Assembly (NCBI GenBank): GCA_963668325.1
Contig: OY764222.1
Coordinates: 3,166,467 to 3,230,466 of the forward strand
DNA from: MPNP01 sp963668325
GTDB lineage: Bacteria > Pseudomonadota > Alphaproteobacteria > Rhodobacterales > Rhodobacteraceae
DNA length: 64,000 nucleotides
Direction of reading: 5' to 3'
Positions within the stretch are counted from its first letter, which is position 1. Every line of letters starts with the position of its first letter. The notes beneath the pieces were generated by a model. The model saw only the letters and a list, made by a program, of their open reading frames with translations. It did not search any database and was not told where the DNA came from. Below, piece by piece: positions 62,683 to 64,000 of this stretch. A program made the position numbers and the translations under genes.

Positions 62683-64000
62683 GTGAATCTATTTAATTTT
62701 ACCCTTTGGGTTAAACAGCTTTTTAGCCCAGGATCAGATTTGAATAAACGGGTACACACCCCAATAATACTGCAGATGCATGCAACAGAATGTGGGGCCG
62801 CGTGTCTTGGCATTGTCTTGGGTTATTATAACCGGTGGGTACCTCTAACAGTATTGCGAGATAAATGCGAAGTAAGCCGTGATGGGAGCAGCGCGGCAAG
62901 CATTCTGCGGGCTGCAAGAAGTTTTGATCTGGATGGCAAGGGCTTGGGGGTGAATGCTGAAATGCTTCCCAAGTTAAAACTGCCCCTAATCTTGTTCTGG
63001 CAATACTGTCATTTTATAGTTTTGGAAGGGTTTGATGAGCGAGGATATTATATTAATGACCCTGGCCTTGGGCGGCGGTGGATTTCAAAGGATGAATTCA
63101 AGAGGGGATATAGCGGTATCGCCCTTCAATTCGAGTTGGGTGAAAATTTCAAACCTGAGGGCAAAAGGGTAAGTTTTTTCAACAAGTTGCAAACACTAAT
63201 TGAAGGAACCGTCACTGATTTGGTGGGAATTATTGCTTGTGCCGTAATGATTGCCTTACTGTTACTAATTATTCCATCATCACTTAAGGTATTTATTGAT
63301 ACAGCACTTGTCGGCCCTAACAATTGGTGGATAGTTGTATCAACCTTAATTATAGGCGGGATTATTGCATACTTCCTGACTCTAATAAAACACCGGATAC
63401 TGCATCGGATATCCATTCGAATCTCGGTGGTTGGTTTTGATCAAGGGATGACTCGACTTATTCGGTTGCCAATTGAATTTTTCTCGCGGAGAATGTCTGG
63501 CGATATCATGGACCGAGTATTGTCAAATGATCGAATTGGCAAGAATCTGACGGAGCATTATATATCTCTGCTTATTGAGATGACCATTGCAGCAGTTATG
63601 CTTACTGCCATGCTATTTCTAGATGTCTGGCTAACCTTGTCGTGGTTTTTCTCACCATAATACATGGTTTCCTTTCTGGTTTTCTAAACTCTCTCAAAGA
63701 TTCCAGGGGGGACGTATTAAGAAAGGAACAAGGGATGCTCCTAGGCCTAAGTATTCAATTGCTGGGCAACGCGGACAATCTTCGAATAACTGGTTCTGAT
63801 GACAGTTTTTTTGCACGATGGGCGGGTCAACAAGCATTAGAATTGAGAGCACGTCAACATTTTTTTGAATTTATCCACTTCAACGAAGCCCTGCCGATTT
63901 TGATGGCTTCACTACGGAACGCTGCAATTTTGTACCTAGGTGGAAAAATGGTCATTTCAGAAGAAATGACCCTGGGAACATTGGCCGGATATTTTATTTT
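62683..64000 (+). CDS. NHLP-type C39-peptidase ABC exporter, frameshifted, runs off the window
   Basis: Start of a peptidase-containing exporter. The C39 peptidase is complete: Cys37 in MHATECGAACLG, His in QYCHFIVLEG, Asp in YINDPGLGRRW, then membrane segments from about residue 175. It should cleave leaders after the double-Gly-like Ala-Gly and export the cores. The first frame stops at 63660, but family-like coding (VVVFLTIIHGFL, then EQGMLLGLSIQLLG, SFFARWAGQQALE) continues in the next frame from 63639 to the window edge. A single missing G near 63638-63639 explains this. The nucleotide-binding domain lies beyond 64000. Confidence 0.85.

Noticed and set aside
7728..64000. CRISPR array or tRNA genes
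   Set aside because: No regularly spaced repeats and no cloverleaf sequence were seen anywhere in the window.

Overview
The window reads as Alphaproteobacterial chromosome of moderate GC. The evidence is a fabA-fabB-fabI operon, an agl-type alpha-glucoside ABC operon of the Sinorhizobium layout, a TAXI-type TRAP transporter, and several sugar/peptide ABC systems with sugar-acid catabolic genes. The load of mobile DNA is very heavy: four complete insertion sequences with readable ends and target duplications plus a TnpB gene, and a group II intron that was itself split by a Tn7/Tn5053-type transposon. That load, together with decaying operons, suggests a lineage under relaxed selection, possibly host-associated (inference).

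Layout. 0-7 kb: a PhyH-like oxygenase with an HxG iron motif, an amidinotransferase-fold hydrolase, a TAXI TRAP transporter and a sulfatase, which look like one uptake/catabolic set. 7-17.6 kb: an aglEFGK operon (minus strand) broken three times by insertion sequences; in each case the target duplication can be read and the uninterrupted gene restored in frame. 17.7-20.2 kb: a divergent gene encoding a LacI-type repressor fused to a GH1 beta-glucosidase. 20.2-23.7 kb: the conserved trio of circularly permuted ATP-grasp, alpha-E and transglutaminase-like proteins. 23.7-36.5 kb: nitroreductase, IlvD/Edd-type dehydratase, an orphan family-5 solute-binding protein, a KDG-kinase-like PfkB protein, a second sugar ABC transporter, small accessory genes, a DAO-family oxidoreductase and tag. 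36.7-39.3 kb: fabA-fabB-fabI. 39.3-42.2 kb: a VOC protein, a SAM methyltransferase and a TnpB nuclease.

42.4-64 kb is the most unusual part. A RiPP (TOMM-type) locus can be assembled: an AlkB-like di-iron monooxygenase fused to a GlnE-like domain (split by an IS), a leader-binding/ThiF-YcaO cyclodehydratase fusion, an unrecognised 372-residue protein, two 83-residue precursors with nitrile-hydratase-like leaders whose apparent cores are only five residues (FSMCF and LCCCW), a flavin-dependent Trp-halogenase-like protein, a short HlyD-like adaptor, and a C39-peptidase ABC exporter that runs off the window and carries a one-base frameshift. The simplest reading is that Cys/Ser in the tiny cores become azoles, the C-terminal Trp of one core is halogenated, the AlkB-like enzyme may hydroxylate, and C39 cleavage after Ala-Gly releases the product. 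All of these product steps are inference.

The RiPP locus is cut in two between precursors and halogenase by a group II intron (5' end GUGCG at 60240, domain V at 54054-54085). A 4305-bp transposon, with TGTTG/CAACA ends and a 5-bp ACTGT duplication, has entered the intron just upstream of its reverse transcriptase. The transposon carries a zinc-ribbon protein, a DDE integrase-type transposase, an ExeA/TniB-like ATPase and a Toprim/DUF3991 protein. A diverged copy of its left end lies inside a different element, an IS whose Tn5-type transposase is fused to a DUF4338 (DruA-like) domain.
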